A stretch of 20,940 bases of DNA from an uncultured Clostridia bacterium (lineage in GTDB: Bacteria; Bacillota; Clostridia; TANB77; CAG-508): assembly GCA_934122385.1 (NCBI GenBank), contig CAKOWP010000019.1:1-20940 (forward strand), given 5' to 3'. This document shows, piece by piece, positions 1-7,227 of the stretch. The notes below the pieces were generated by a model. That model saw nothing but the letters and a program-made list of their open reading frames with translations. It had not been told where the DNA came from and did not search any database. The translations under genes and the position numbers were made by a program. Position 1 is the stretch's first letter. Each line of letters opens with the position of its first letter.

Positions 1-28
1 GTATTTAAGATAAGTGCTATACTTTTTT

Positions 29-65
29 AAAAAATGTTGGAGTTTTTTTACCCACCCCAACATTT
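29..65 (-). terminator. candidate intrinsic terminator downstream of the small membrane protein gene
   Basis: A 9-bp perfect stem (32-40 with 57-65, AAATGTTGG/CCAACATTT) encloses a 16-nt loop. Read on the minus strand it is followed by a short T run ending at 29. It lies about 70 bp past the stop of the minus-strand gene ending at 135, so it could end that transcript. The long loop and short T run keep this tentative. Confidence 0.4.
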
Positions 66-84
66 ATTATAGAACCATAATTTC

Positions 85-133
85 AACCAATTTAACAACG
101 TCCCCATTGGTTCACAACATCCCCATTGGTTCT
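85..133. repeat. REP-like tandem repeat with hairpin
   Basis: Two 19-bp direct units (96-114 and 115-133) differ at two positions and share CCCCATTGGTTC. AACCAAT at 85-91 is the inverse of ATTGGTT at 106-112, so the region can form a hairpin. The GGGGACGTT motif read on the minus strand recalls the GGGAC-type repeats at 3111, 4466 and 17503. Such intergenic repeats are commonly linked to REP-associated tyrosine transposases, but no transposase gene lies in this window, so that link is inferred. Confidence 0.6.
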
Positions 134-134
134 T

Positions 135-386
135 TTATATAATTTGTTTTTTTATTCCATCAACAACAAATCCGCAAATGATAAATTCAATTCCCCAGAT
201 TAAACTTAATTTAAATAGTATAAATCCAATAGTGAAAAGTATTGGTATTGTAAATGAAAAATTATATGTAAGAAGGATTGAAAAAGAAATTATGCAAATA
301 AAAAAACAGAATTTTAAACCATAATTCATAATTAATTTTGTTAATTTATCTAAGTTTTTGAAACTATTAAAAATTTTTTTAAACAT
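135..386 (-). CDS. small hypothetical membrane protein
   Basis: The predicted 83-residue protein begins MFKKIF and has a basic N-terminus of about 20 residues. Hydrophobic stretches follow at roughly residues 25-45 and 48-75, so it is probably a two- or three-pass inner-membrane protein. The ATG at 386 is preferred over the upstream GTG (395) and ATG (392), because AGGTG at 395-399 then sits 8 nt away as a normal Shine-Dalgarno. No catalytic motif is visible and I cannot assign a function. It is transcribed away from the 234-bp palindromic element and is followed by REP-like repeats and a weak terminator. Confidence 0.65.
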   Translation of the reverse strand: MFKKIFNSFKNLDKLTKLIMNYGLKFCFFICIISFSILLTYNFSFTIPILFTIGFILFKLSLIWGIEFIICGFVVDGIKKQII

Positions 387-462
387 AATCATCACCTATA
401 TAAATAATAGCATCTATAGATGTGAACATCAATGGAAATTTGTACCAATAAAAGAAAAAAAT

Positions 463-696
463 GTTACAGTTCAGTAGGGAAAATCCTTGAAATACCTGTG
501 AATGATATTTTTCATATTTTTTCAGTTTTCCTACATGATGTTAACAAATTCTAATGTAAATACTCTAACAATATCCGAAGGTAGGACTATTTAGAGTATT
601 TACTTAAGAATTTGTAACACTATTTTGGTCACATTCGAAATATATTCAAAATATTATTCACAGGTATTTCAAGGATTTTCCTTACTGAACTGTAAC
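463..696. mobile_element. 234-bp palindromic MITE-like element, copy 1
   Basis: The element begins GTTACAGTTCAGTA and ends with its exact inverse, TACTGAACTGTAAC. The outer arms (463-513 and 648-696) pair over most of their length. A second inner stem pairs 540-566 with 591-618, so a single strand can fold into one long interrupted hairpin. It codes for nothing. A second copy lies at 20617-20849, and a 94-bp element with nearly the same ends is at 7015-7108. No 8-bp target duplication is recognisable at this copy (flanks AAAAAAAT and AATTAAAA), which suggests an older insertion or AT-rich decay. It fills most of the 425-bp gap between the two divergent genes here. Confidence 0.85.
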
Positions 697-743
697 AATT
701 AAAATAATAAAATAATAAAATGTAATTAAAATAATAAAAAGTA

Positions 744-772
744 TTGAAAAATGGAAGAAAGTATGAGATAAT
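744..772 (+). promoter_or_regulatory. sigma-A-type promoter for the coiled-coil gene
   Basis: TTGAAA at 744-749, a 17-nt spacer and GATAAT at 767-772, with TG one base before the -10 (extended -10). It would give a leader of about 33 nt before the ATG at 812. It lies just downstream of the palindromic element. Confidence 0.65.
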
Positions 773-811
773 ATTCGTGTATTTGAAATGAAAACGAAAG
801 AAGGAATAATA

Positions 812-1639
812 ATGGGTGAATTTAATTATGATAAAGAAAAAGAATTAGTAGAACAAGGTGCGAATCTTGAAATATTGAAATTGCCAGCAATAAGGGAAAG
901 AATTGAAAAAGGATATGTTTCTAAGGTAAATAATGATGGGACGATAGACTTTTATAAAATGCATATGAATAAAGAAGAAGACGGAACAATTACATTAGAA
1001 AGTTCTTCAAAGGAAGAGGCAAAGGTGCATTATATTTCAGATGATCCAATTGGTGATCCTTATGGATATGTTACAGAAAAAATTACTGCAGAAAAAATTT
1101 ATATAAATAAGTATGGAATAGAAGAAAAAAAGATTACTAAAGTAAAAGATGATGTGAATGGCGATAGTACAGAAAAAATATGTAGAAAAGATGGATTATT
1201 GACTGTTGAGAGAATAGAAGAAAATGGTAAAAAAGAATATTTTGAAATATATGATGTTGGAAATATAGAGATAGATGGTGATATTAAGCCTGAAAATAAG
1301 GAAACAAAAAGTAATGAAATAAAAGATGCTATATATAAATTGGAAAAAAATCAGGAAGAATATATAGAAAAATATCCAAACTTAAAGGAATATTATTTAG
1401 ATCTAAAAGAAAATATGTTGAACTGTATTGACAAAAAAGAAAATAAACTTAACAAACAAAATGATTTATTGGAAGAGAATAATGAAAAATTACAGAAAAT
1501 GCTAAAAAAATCATTAGATTTTGCAGAAAAAGTTAGATCTAGTGTGATTGGAAAGGTTTTCTTTGGAAAAGCTGCTAATGAAGTATTGGGTGAGAAAAAT
1601 AAAGATGTAACATTATTGGATGAAGGGGAAGAACGTTAA
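812..1639 (+). CDS. hypothetical protein with C-terminal coiled coil
   Basis: The predicted 275-residue, highly charged soluble protein begins MGEFNYDKEKE. I see no signal peptide or membrane segment. The first half looks beta-rich, with short strands and many Lys/Glu. About residues 170-235 are Lys/Glu/Asn-rich and heptad-like and are probably coiled coil, ending in a short segment with Gly-Lys-Val-Phe-Phe-Gly. ATG 812 is chosen over ATG 788 because GAAGGA ends about 6 nt before it. It is a single-gene unit with its own promoter (744-772) and a shared terminator (1661-1697). I do not recognise the family and propose no function. Confidence 0.75.
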   Translation: MGEFNYDKEKELVEQGANLEILKLPAIRERIEKGYVSKVNNDGTIDFYKMHMNKEEDGTITLESSSKEEAKVHYISDDPIGDPYGYVTEKITAEKIYINKYGIEEKKITKVKDDVNGDSTEKICRKDGLLTVERIEENGKKEYFEIYDVGNIEIDGDIKPENKETKSNEIKDAIYKLEKNQEEYIEKYPNLKEYYLDLKENMLNCIDKKENKLNKQNDLLEENNEKLQKMLKKSLDFAEKVRSSVIGKVFFGKAANEVLGEKNKDVTLLDEGEER

Positions 1640-1660
1640 TTAATAAAGTTACAATTAATA

Positions 1661-1697
1661 AAAAAGGAATTTCTATAAGATATAGAAATTCCTTTTT
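1661..1697. terminator. bidirectional intrinsic terminator
   Basis: A perfect 17-bp stem (1661-1677 with 1681-1697) with a 3-nt AGA loop, starting with five A and ending with five T. It works symmetrically between the convergent coiled-coil gene (+) and rpsT (-). Confidence 0.9.
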
Positions 1698-1731
1698 AAA
1701 ACAAAAACTATGCATAATTTTCATTTTTTGC

Positions 1732-1998
1732 CTAAGCATTAGCTGCATTTAATTTTTTTGATAAACTAGATTTTTTTCTAGCTGCTGTGTTTTTAACAAT
1801 AACACCTTTTGTACAAGCTTGATCAATTTTTTTTGTTGCTTCTGAGAATAATGTTTTTGCTTCTTCCATATTTCCAGCTTCAACAGCTTGTTCAAATTTT
1901 TTGATTGCTGTTTTGTAAGCAGATTTTATCATATTATTTCTTAAAGTTTTCTTTTCAATTACTTTAACTCTTTTCTTTGCTGATTTAATATTTGGCAT
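1732..1998 (-). CDS. rpsT: 30S ribosomal protein S20
   Basis: At 88 residues this has the usual length of bacterial S20, the protein that binds helices of 16S rRNA in the lower body of the small subunit. The N-terminus MPNIKSAKKRVKV is characteristic of S20. The rest is a Lys/Ala-rich helical protein containing the family's typical NTAARKKSSLSKKLN stretch near the end. A strong Shine-Dalgarno, GAGGAGGTG, lies about 8 nt before the ATG. The gene has its own promoter (2044-2072) and ends at the bidirectional terminator at 1661-1697. Nothing is unusual about it. Confidence 0.97.
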   Translation of the reverse strand: MPNIKSAKKRVKVIEKKTLRNNMIKSAYKTAIKKFEQAVEAGNMEEAKTLFSEATKKIDQACTKGVIVKNTAARKKSSLSKKLNAANA

Positions 1999-2043
1999 GT
2001 GTTTTGCACCTCCTCTTAGTCTATTTTCATTATAACATTGTCT

Positions 2044-2072
2044 ATTTTACCATAGATTTCCGGTTTTGGCAA
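2044..2072 (-). promoter_or_regulatory. sigma-A promoter for rpsT
   Basis: Read on the minus strand: TTGCCA (2072-2067), a 17-nt spacer and TAAAAT (2049-2044), with TG one base upstream of the -10. It sits between the small acidic gene ending at 2088 and rpsT, so rpsT can be transcribed on its own. Confidence 0.65.
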
Positions 2073-2087
2073 GAGATTTACAGAAAA

Positions 2088-2264
2088 TTATTTTTTTTCA
2101 ATATCTTTTTCAACTTTTTTATGTTCTTCTGGTATTACAATATTTTTTGGTTTATCATCACTTGATTTAGGTTTTCCAGAATTAAGATGATCATATACAT
2201 CTGAAATATCTAAATTTGAACCATCACCATCAACTATTTCAATTTTCTTTTTTTCTTCACTCAT
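2088..2264 (-). CDS. small acidic hypothetical protein
   Basis: The predicted 58-residue soluble protein begins MSEEKKKIEIVDGDG. It is rich in Asp, Glu and Lys, contains Leu-Asp-Ile-Ser-Asp-Val near residue 20, and ends in a charged tail. ATG 2264 is chosen because GGAGGT lies 7 nt upstream; a longer reading from about 2303 has no ribosome binding site. It is divergent from scpB and upstream of rpsT on the same strand. No known domain is recognised. The composition suggests a largely disordered protein. Confidence 0.65.
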   Translation of the reverse strand: MSEEKKKIEIVDGDGSNLDISDVYDHLNSGKPKSSDDKPKNIVIPEEHKKVEKDIEKK

Positions 2265-2350
2265 ACGAATTACCTCCGATTTCTTATAAACAAATATTAT
2301 CATAAAATATTTAAATTAGCAATAAAAAACGAAAAAATAAATTACAAATA

Positions 2351-2379
2351 TTGACATAAAGCCCAAATAATGTGATAAT
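2351..2379 (+). promoter_or_regulatory. sigma-A promoter for scpB
   Basis: A consensus TTGACA at 2351-2356, a 17-nt spacer and GATAAT at 2374-2379 preceded by TGT (extended -10). The predicted leader is about 90 nt, longer than usual here. I see no strong structure in it. Confidence 0.75.
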
Positions 2380-2476
2380 ATAGAGGTGATTTTAAAAGTA
2401 ATAAAGGAATGCATAAAAAATAATTCAAAATTTTGTATTCTAAATTGTTTTAAAAATATAGATAGGAATGATAAAA

Positions 2477-3100
2477 ATGGAAATAGATAGAATAAAATCT
2501 ATAATTGAAGCAATACTTTTTGCAGCAGGAAGACAGGTATCAATAAAGGAGTTAATGATTTCTTTAGAAATTCCCAAAGAAGATTTAGAGAATATTATTG
2601 TTTCAATGCAAGAAGATTATAAGATACAAAGCAGGGGAATAGAGATTATAAAGGTAGATGACAGTTTTCAACTATGTACAAAGAAAGAATTATACGAATA
2701 TTTATATCCAATATTAGATAAAAGAGCAAAACCAAATTTATCAAATGCAGCATTAGAAACGCTTGCAATAATTGCGTATAATCCAAGAGTTACAAGAGCT
2801 GAAATCGAGTCTATAAGGGGAGTTAGTGCAGATGCATGTATTTATAAATTATTGGAATATGGATTAATACAAGAGGCTGGAAAATCAGATTTACCAGGTA
2901 AACCAATGACATATGTAACTTCAAATGAATTTTTGAAAATGTTTGGTTATACTTCTTTAAATGATTTGCCGGAACTTCCAAGATATAAATTAGATGAAAA
3001 TCAACAAATAGTAATTGACGATTTAGTTGAGAATAGTACTGAAAATATAAAAGAACAAGAGGCTCCAGAGCCCGAAAGGGAAGAAGAAACAAATAAATAA
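2477..3100 (+). CDS. scpB: segregation and condensation protein B
   Basis: ScpB is the winged-helix kleisin-associated subunit of the Smc-ScpA-ScpB condensin that compacts and segregates the chromosome. The 207-residue protein fits the family length. An N-terminal winged helix begins KSIIEAILFAAGRQVSIKEL (about residues 5-25), and the second contains the typical ALETLAIIAYNPRVTRAEIE and IRGVSADACIYKLLEYGLI. The C-terminal 30 residues are an acidic tail. ATG 2477 is preferred to ATG 2468, which directly abuts the Shine-Dalgarno. The usual partner gene scpA is not next to it: upstream is a divergent small gene, downstream a REP-like repeat and proS. Confidence 0.93.
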   Translation: MEIDRIKSIIEAILFAAGRQVSIKELMISLEIPKEDLENIIVSMQEDYKIQSRGIEIIKVDDSFQLCTKKELYEYLYPILDKRAKPNLSNAALETLAIIAYNPRVTRAEIESIRGVSADACIYKLLEYGLIQEAGKSDLPGKPMTYVTSNEFLKMFGYTSLNDLPELPRYKLDENQQIVIDDLVENSTENIKEQEAPEPEREEETNK

Positions 3101-3110
3101 AGAAATAAAA

Positions 3111-3172
3111 AATGTCCCAAAAGGAACCGATGTCTCAAACAGAACCGTCCCCAAAAGGACAAAAGGACAAAA
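3111..3172 (+). repeat. REP-like repeat between scpB and proS
   Basis: The segment 3111-3154 matches 17546-17503 in opposite orientation at 40 of 44 positions. It is two direct units of about 18 bp ending GAACCG, followed by TCCCC and then AAAAGGAC repeats. It happens to be open in the proS frame and would add an artefactual N-terminus beginning MSQKEPMSQTEPSP. Together with its second copy it looks like a mobile intergenic repeat of the GGGGACGGTTC type. Confidence 0.75.
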
Positions 3173-3189
3173 CAGAAAGAAGGATTAAA

Positions 3190-4455
3190 ATGAAATTAAG
3201 TAAATTAAACCCAAAGAAAATAAACTTTAACGATGTAGATAAAAACTATTCAGGTCAAGATATATTAATGAAATTAGGAGAGTTATATCAATTTGAAAGT
3301 GGAATTTTTGGATATGGAAACATATGGACAAAAATGGAAAGAATAGTTGAAAATATAATTATTGACGAATTGGACAAAGCAGACTGTATTCAAGCAGAAT
3401 TTCCAAAATTACAACCAAGAAAAATATGGGAGCAATCTGGAAGATGGGATGTTTATACAAAGGAAGCAGATATAATGTTCAATATGAGCAACAATTTGGG
3501 TGATTATGGTTTAGCTCCAACAGCAGAAGAATGTGCAACAATATTCGGATCAAACAGATTATTATCATATAAAAATCTACCGGCAACATACTATCAAATT
3601 GGAGAAAAATTCAGAAAAGAAATCAGAGCAAGAGGATATTTATTTAGACCTCGTACATTTGTAATGATGGATGCATATTCATTTGACAAAACACAGGAAG
3701 ATATGCATAAAAATTTTGAAAAAATGCATGACGTATATATGAATATTTTCAAAAGAATTGGTATTAATATTATTCCAGTTGTAAGTGATGGTGGAACAAT
3801 GGGTGGAAGAGTTTCAGAGGAATTCCAAGCCATTACAAAATTAGGTGAAGATATTATTTTATATAATGAAGAAAAGAATGTTGGAATTAACAAAGAAGTT
3901 CTAGATTTTGAAGATAAAGAAACATTTATTGATAGATTACAAGGATTATGCCTAGAAGATATGAAGGAATATAATTCTGTTGAACTAGGAAATAATTTTG
4001 AGTTAGGAACAAAATATTCAGAAGCAATGGGATTAACATATCAAGATGAAAACGGTCAAAGCAAACCTTATTATATGGGATGTTATGGAATTGGTTTAGG
4101 TAGAATAATTGCAACTACAATTGAAAACAATATAATTATAAAAAATGATAGAGTTAAAGGTTTTGCGATACCAGAAAATATTGCTCCATATAAAGTTCAG
4201 ATTATATATAGTGATGAAAATAAAGAAAAGGCATTTGAATTATATAATAAACTTCAAGATAATGGTGTTAATGCTATTATTGATGATAGAGAAAATTTGA
4301 ATATGGGTAATAGAATTAATGATGTTTATGCTTTAGGTACTCCTTATATGCTTGTTATGGGTAAAAAGTTTGAAGATGGAAAATATGAACTAGAGACTTC
4401 AAAAACAGGAGAAAAAGAGGTATTTTCAATTGATGAATTAATAAAGAAATTTTAA
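3190..4455 (+). CDS. proS: prolyl-tRNA synthetase, short form without the insertion domain
   Basis: Attaches proline to tRNA-Pro in the cytoplasm. The 421-residue protein has class II core motifs: motif 2 with FRKEIRARGYLFRPRTFVMM (about residues 139-158), motif 3 with YMGCYGIGLGR, and a C-terminal anticodon-binding domain starting near APYKVQIIY. Typical bacterial ProRS is near 570 residues because an editing (INS) domain lies between motifs 2 and 3. Here that interval is short, so cis-editing of Ala-tRNA-Pro is probably absent. ATG 3190 is chosen because AGAAGGA lies 6 nt upstream; a 26-codon extension to 3112 is encoded by the REP-like repeat and is almost certainly not native. It follows scpB and faces asnS. 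Confidence 0.94.
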   Translation: MKLSKLNPKKINFNDVDKNYSGQDILMKLGELYQFESGIFGYGNIWTKMERIVENIIIDELDKADCIQAEFPKLQPRKIWEQSGRWDVYTKEADIMFNMSNNLGDYGLAPTAEECATIFGSNRLLSYKNLPATYYQIGEKFRKEIRARGYLFRPRTFVMMDAYSFDKTQEDMHKNFEKMHDVYMNIFKRIGINIIPVVSDGGTMGGRVSEEFQAITKLGEDIILYNEEKNVGINKEVLDFEDKETFIDRLQGLCLEDMKEYNSVELGNNFELGTKYSEAMGLTYQDENGQSKPYYMGCYGIGLGRIIATTIENNIIIKNDRVKGFAIPENIAPYKVQIIYSDENKEKAFELYNKLQDNGVNAIIDDRENLNMGNRINDVYALGTPYMLVMGKKFEDGKYELETSKTGEKEVFSIDELIKKF

Positions 4456-4465
4456 GAGGGAAAGA

Positions 4466-4598
4466 GGGACGTTCCTTAAATTCCCTTTTTGGAGGGATTT
4501 AGGGACAGTCTTTGAATTCCTTTTTATTTGTTAAAAAATTGGTTATTATGAAGGGGTGTCCCTCAATCCCGAAAAAAAGGGAATTTAAGGAACGTCCC
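4466..4598. repeat. nested REP-like palindrome, likely shared terminator
   Basis: A perfect 25-bp inverted repeat pairs 4466-4490 with 4574-4598. Inside it, 4494-4507 pairs with 4557-4570 at 13 of 14 positions. Each arm carries GGGAC motifs like the other repeats in the window. It fills the space between convergent proS and asnS and would form a strong RNA hairpin on both strands, so it may serve as a bidirectional terminator. The size and structure fit a REP doublet (BIME-like element), though the mobilising enzyme is not seen. Confidence 0.85.
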
Positions 4599-4613
4599 TA
4601 AATCCCGCTTTTC

Positions 4614-6005
4614 TTAAAATTCACAGTTTTTTGGTGTTCTAGGGAATGGAATAACATCACGGATATTTTGCATTCCTGTTAAATACATAATAGCTCTTTC
4701 AAAACCTAGACCAAATCCAGAATGAACACAACTACCATATTTTCTTAAATCCAAATACCATTCATAATTTTCGATAGGCATATTCAATTCTTTCATTCTA
4801 TTTAATAACTTATCATAATTTTCTTCTCTTTGACTACCACCAATAATTTCTCCAATACCAGGAACTAAAAGGTCGGCAGCAGCAACAGTTTTACCATCTG
4901 GATTTTGCTTCATATAGAAAGCTTTTATATCTATTGGATAATCTGTAACAAAAACAGGTTTCTTAAATATTTGTTCACACAAATATCTTTCATGTTCTGT
5001 TTGTAAATCAATACCCCAACTAACTTTATATTCAAATTTATCATTATGTTTTTCTAATTCTTTAACTGCATCTGTGTAAGAAATTCTAACAAAATCAGAA
5101 TTGATTACATGATTTAATCTTTCTAATAAACCTTTGTCTATAAAGTTATTGAAAAATTCCATTTCTTCTGGGCAATTATCTAAAACATATTTGAAAATAT
5201 ATTTAATCATATCTTCTGCTAAATCCATATCATCAGCTAAATCTGCAAAACATATTTCTGGTTCAACCATCCAAAATTCAGCAGCATGTTTTACTGTGTT
5301 TGAATTTTCAGCTCTAAAAGTAGGTCCAAATGTGTATATATTTCTAAATGCTTCTGCAAATGTTTCACCATTTAATTGACCGCTAACTGTTAAATGAGCT
5401 GGTTTACCAAAGAAATCTTTTGAAAAATCGATTTTTCCACCATCTGTTTTAGGTATGTTTGTTAAATCAAAAGAATTAACATTGAACATTTCACCAGCAC
5501 CTTCAGCGTCACTTCCTGTAATTAAAGGTGTATTTACATATACAAAACCTCTTTCTTGGAAAAATTGGTGTATTGCATATGCTAGACTACTTCTAACTCT
5601 AAATACTGCATTAAAAGTATTTGCTCTTGGACGAAGATGTGCAATTGTTCTTAAATATTCAAATGAATGTTTTTTCTTTTGAAGTGGATATGTGCTATCT
5701 GATAAACTTTCTATTTCTACGTTTGTGGCTTGAATTTCAAAAGGTTGTTTAGCATTTTCTGTTTTTACAAGTGTTCCATTAACTTTAATTGAAGAACTTA
5801 TTGTAAGTTTACAAATTTCATTAAAGTTTGATAATTTATCTGTAAAGACGATTTGTACATTTTTGAAAAATGTTCCGTCATTTATTTCTATAAATCCAAA
5901 TGTTTTTGAATCTCTTACTGTTCTAACCCATCCTTCTAAAGTTACTTCTTTGTTAATGTAATTTTCTGTATTTTTGTATAATTCTTTTATAACTAATTTT
6001 TCCAT
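4614..6005 (-). CDS. asnS: asparaginyl-tRNA synthetase
   Basis: Attaches asparagine to tRNA-Asn. The 463-residue protein has the normal length for class IIb AsnRS. An N-terminal OB-fold anticodon-binding domain includes VTLEGWVRTVRDSKTFGFIE (about residues 21-40). The catalytic core has motif 2 with FRAENSNTVKHAAEFWMVEPE and the C-terminal motif 3 with GFGLGFERAIMYLTG, followed by IRDVIPFPRTP as in AsnRS. A GGAGGT Shine-Dalgarno stands 7 nt before the ATG, and a good promoter lies at 6034-6062. The gene ends 15 bp from the nested palindrome at 4466-4598, which probably terminates it. No defect is seen. Confidence 0.96.
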   Translation of the reverse strand: MEKLVIKELYKNTENYINKEVTLEGWVRTVRDSKTFGFIEINDGTFFKNVQIVFTDKLSNFNEICKLTISSSIKVNGTLVKTENAKQPFEIQATNVEIESLSDSTYPLQKKKHSFEYLRTIAHLRPRANTFNAVFRVRSSLAYAIHQFFQERGFVYVNTPLITGSDAEGAGEMFNVNSFDLTNIPKTDGGKIDFSKDFFGKPAHLTVSGQLNGETFAEAFRNIYTFGPTFRAENSNTVKHAAEFWMVEPEICFADLADDMDLAEDMIKYIFKYVLDNCPEEMEFFNNFIDKGLLERLNHVINSDFVRISYTDAVKELEKHNDKFEYKVSWGIDLQTEHERYLCEQIFKKPVFVTDYPIDIKAFYMKQNPDGKTVAAADLLVPGIGEIIGGSQREENYDKLLNRMKELNMPIENYEWYLDLRKYGSCVHSGFGLGFERAIMYLTGMQNIRDVIPFPRTPKNCEF

Positions 6006-6033
6006 TTTGTACCTCCATTTTTATTATGCTAGA

Positions 6034-6062
6034 ATTATACATCATTATACATCAAAATTCAA
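6034..6062 (-). promoter_or_regulatory. sigma-A promoter for asnS
   Basis: Minus-strand TTGAAT (6062-6057), a 17-nt spacer and TATAAT (6039-6034). The -10 region is duplicated: a second GATGTATAAT lies 10 bp upstream, within the spacer. The promoter sits between gerQ and asnS, so asnS does not depend on the spore genes. Confidence 0.7.
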
Positions 6063-6101
6063 GCTGTTTTTAGGTGATGGAGAAAAATAAGTACTTATAA
6101 T

Positions 6102-6404
6102 TTAGTAATTGTACATATTTGGTCTATATGGATATTCTGCGATAGATACAAATTTGATAGAGTAAATGTCACAATAAAGCAAATTTCCACTTTCAATTGA
6201 CCTTAATAAAATGTAACTAACACCAACATCTTCAAGAATTCCAGTTCTATCTGTTAGATTATTAGTACCAATTAAAAATTCAACTCTTACTAATTTTCCA
6301 ATATGTTCTCTTAAAAAAGCAGGAGTATATATGTTATTTGTTAGAATTTCAGGAGACTGGTTATTTGTAACTACATTTCTTTTTTCATTTTGGTTTTCAT
6401 TCAT
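6102..6404 (-). CDS. gerQ: GerQ-like spore coat protein
   Basis: The 100-residue protein has a polar Asn/Gln-rich N-terminus (about 25 residues) and a conserved-looking core from LREHIGKLVRVEFLIGT to CDIYSIKFVSI. That core resembles the small beta-rich domain of GerQ, a spore coat protein cross-linked by transglutaminase and needed for CwlJ function in Bacillus. The stronger argument is context: a CwlJ-type hydrolase lies 101 bp upstream on the same strand, as in the Bacillus cwlJ-gerQ operon. AAAGGATG precedes the ATG by about 7 nt. No Cys or signal peptide is present. The family call is good; the exact role in this organism is inferred. Confidence 0.75.
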   Translation of the reverse strand: MNENQNEKRNVVTNNQSPEILTNNIYTPAFLREHIGKLVRVEFLIGTNNLTDRTGILEDVGVSYILLRSIESGNLLYCDIYSIKFVSIAEYPYRPNMYNY

Positions 6405-6505
6405 AAAAAATCATCCTTTCAAAATAAATTTTAAATACAAAAGTGTAGATATTATTAGTGTTTTTTATGTTTTAGCAATATTATTAATATCATATCTTGT
6501 TTTTG

Positions 6506-6952
6506 CTAAGTGTTTGAATAAGAAGCGGTAGGTCTATAAAAACAATGATTTGTAATTCTAGTATGGAAAGTACCAGAACCATTTCGTGGGAAAGTTGTAT
6601 CACAAGTAGGCTTAAAAGGATTTAGATACCACAAACATTCACCAGCTTCTATAAGTCTATTACCAGAAAGTGCCCAGTCAGCAATGTAAAAATGTTCTTC
6701 AGTAGGATTCATATTATAAATATTTTGAGGATTATATTGATTTCTTATAGTCTCTCTTGCACAGTCAAATTGACCATCTTGAAATAAAATGTTTCGTATG
6801 TTTCCATTTTGAGAGACTCTTGAATATTCTCCAACTGGAACATTAACTCTGTTCATTATTACAGATGCAACTGCTTTCATTCCAATATCTCCTTCTCCAC
6901 CTGCTTCACATTGTATCATTCTTGCTAATAGTTCTCTTTCTGAATATGCCAC
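6506..6952 (-). CDS. cwlJ: CwlJ-type spore cortex-lytic hydrolase
   Basis: The predicted 148-residue protein belongs to the SleB/CwlJ cell wall hydrolase family that degrades spore cortex peptidoglycan at germination. It begins with the catalytic-fold signature ELLARMIQCEAGGEGDIGMKAVASVIMNRV, which contains the conserved Glu. It continues with an FDCARETIRNQYNP-like segment and ends with the CwlJ-typical HCFYRPTA. There is no signal peptide or peptidoglycan-binding domain, as in CwlJ and unlike SleB. The GTG at 6952 is chosen because AGAGGTG lies 6 nt upstream; an earlier GTG at 6961 falls inside that Shine-Dalgarno. It is paired with gerQ. A sigma-E promoter would be expected, but I could not place one convincingly. 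Confidence 0.88.
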   Translation of the reverse strand: MAYSERELLARMIQCEAGGEGDIGMKAVASVIMNRVNVPVGEYSRVSQNGNIRNILFQDGQFDCARETIRNQYNPQNIYNMNPTEEHFYIADWALSGNRLIEAGECLWYLNPFKPTCDTTFPRNGSGTFHTRITNHCFYRPTASYSNT

Positions 6953-7014
6953 ATTAATCACCTCTTATTATTGTATTATTGTTTTAAATTTGTGTTACTG
7001 GGAAGAATAAAAAT

Positions 7015-7108
7015 GTTACAGTTCAGTAAAATACAGGTAGTAATTGTTATAAATATTAATATATCAACATTTAAAGCAAATTTATAAAATTTCTTACTGA
7101 ACTATAAT
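7015..7108. mobile_element. 94-bp MITE-like element with 8-bp target duplication
   Basis: The ends GTTACAGTTCAGTAA (7015-7029) and TTACTGAACTATAAT (7094-7108) are inverted repeats matching at 13 of 15 positions. They share the terminal sequence of the 234-bp elements at 463 and 20617. The flanks are identical 8-mers, ATAAAAAT at 7007-7014 and 7109-7116, read as a target-site duplication. The interior is A/T-rich, non-coding and unrelated to the interior of the longer elements. It lies between divergent cwlJ and the prepilin-like gene. Confidence 0.8.
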
Positions 7109-7146
7109 ATAAAAATAAAATAAATATAAAAATCAAACCAAAACTG

Positions 7147-7175
7147 TTGAACTATATCTGAAAGTGTGCTAATAT
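7147..7175 (+). promoter_or_regulatory. candidate promoter for the prepilin-like gene, with start-site dyad
   Basis: TTGAAC at 7147-7152, a 17-nt spacer and TAATAT at 7170-7175 with TGC before it (extended -10). Just downstream, near the predicted transcript start, TACAGG-CACAA-CCTGTA (7181-7197) forms a short 6-bp dyad that could be an operator or a 5' mRNA stem. Confidence 0.6.
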
Positions 7176-7227
7176 AAAATTACAGGCACAACCTGTAGTA
7201 AATATGGAAAACAAAGGAGAAATTTAG

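Noticed and set aside
455..704. 8-bp target duplication around element copy 1
   Set aside because: The flanks AAAAAAAT and AATTAAAA do not match; only a 3-bp AAT is shared, which is not significant in this composition.
6331..6531. 66-residue plus-strand open frame with hydrophobic residues
   Set aside because: It overlaps gerQ and the end of cwlJ on the opposite strand, lacks a good ribosome binding site, and its hydrophobicity follows from the antisense of A/T-rich coding DNA.
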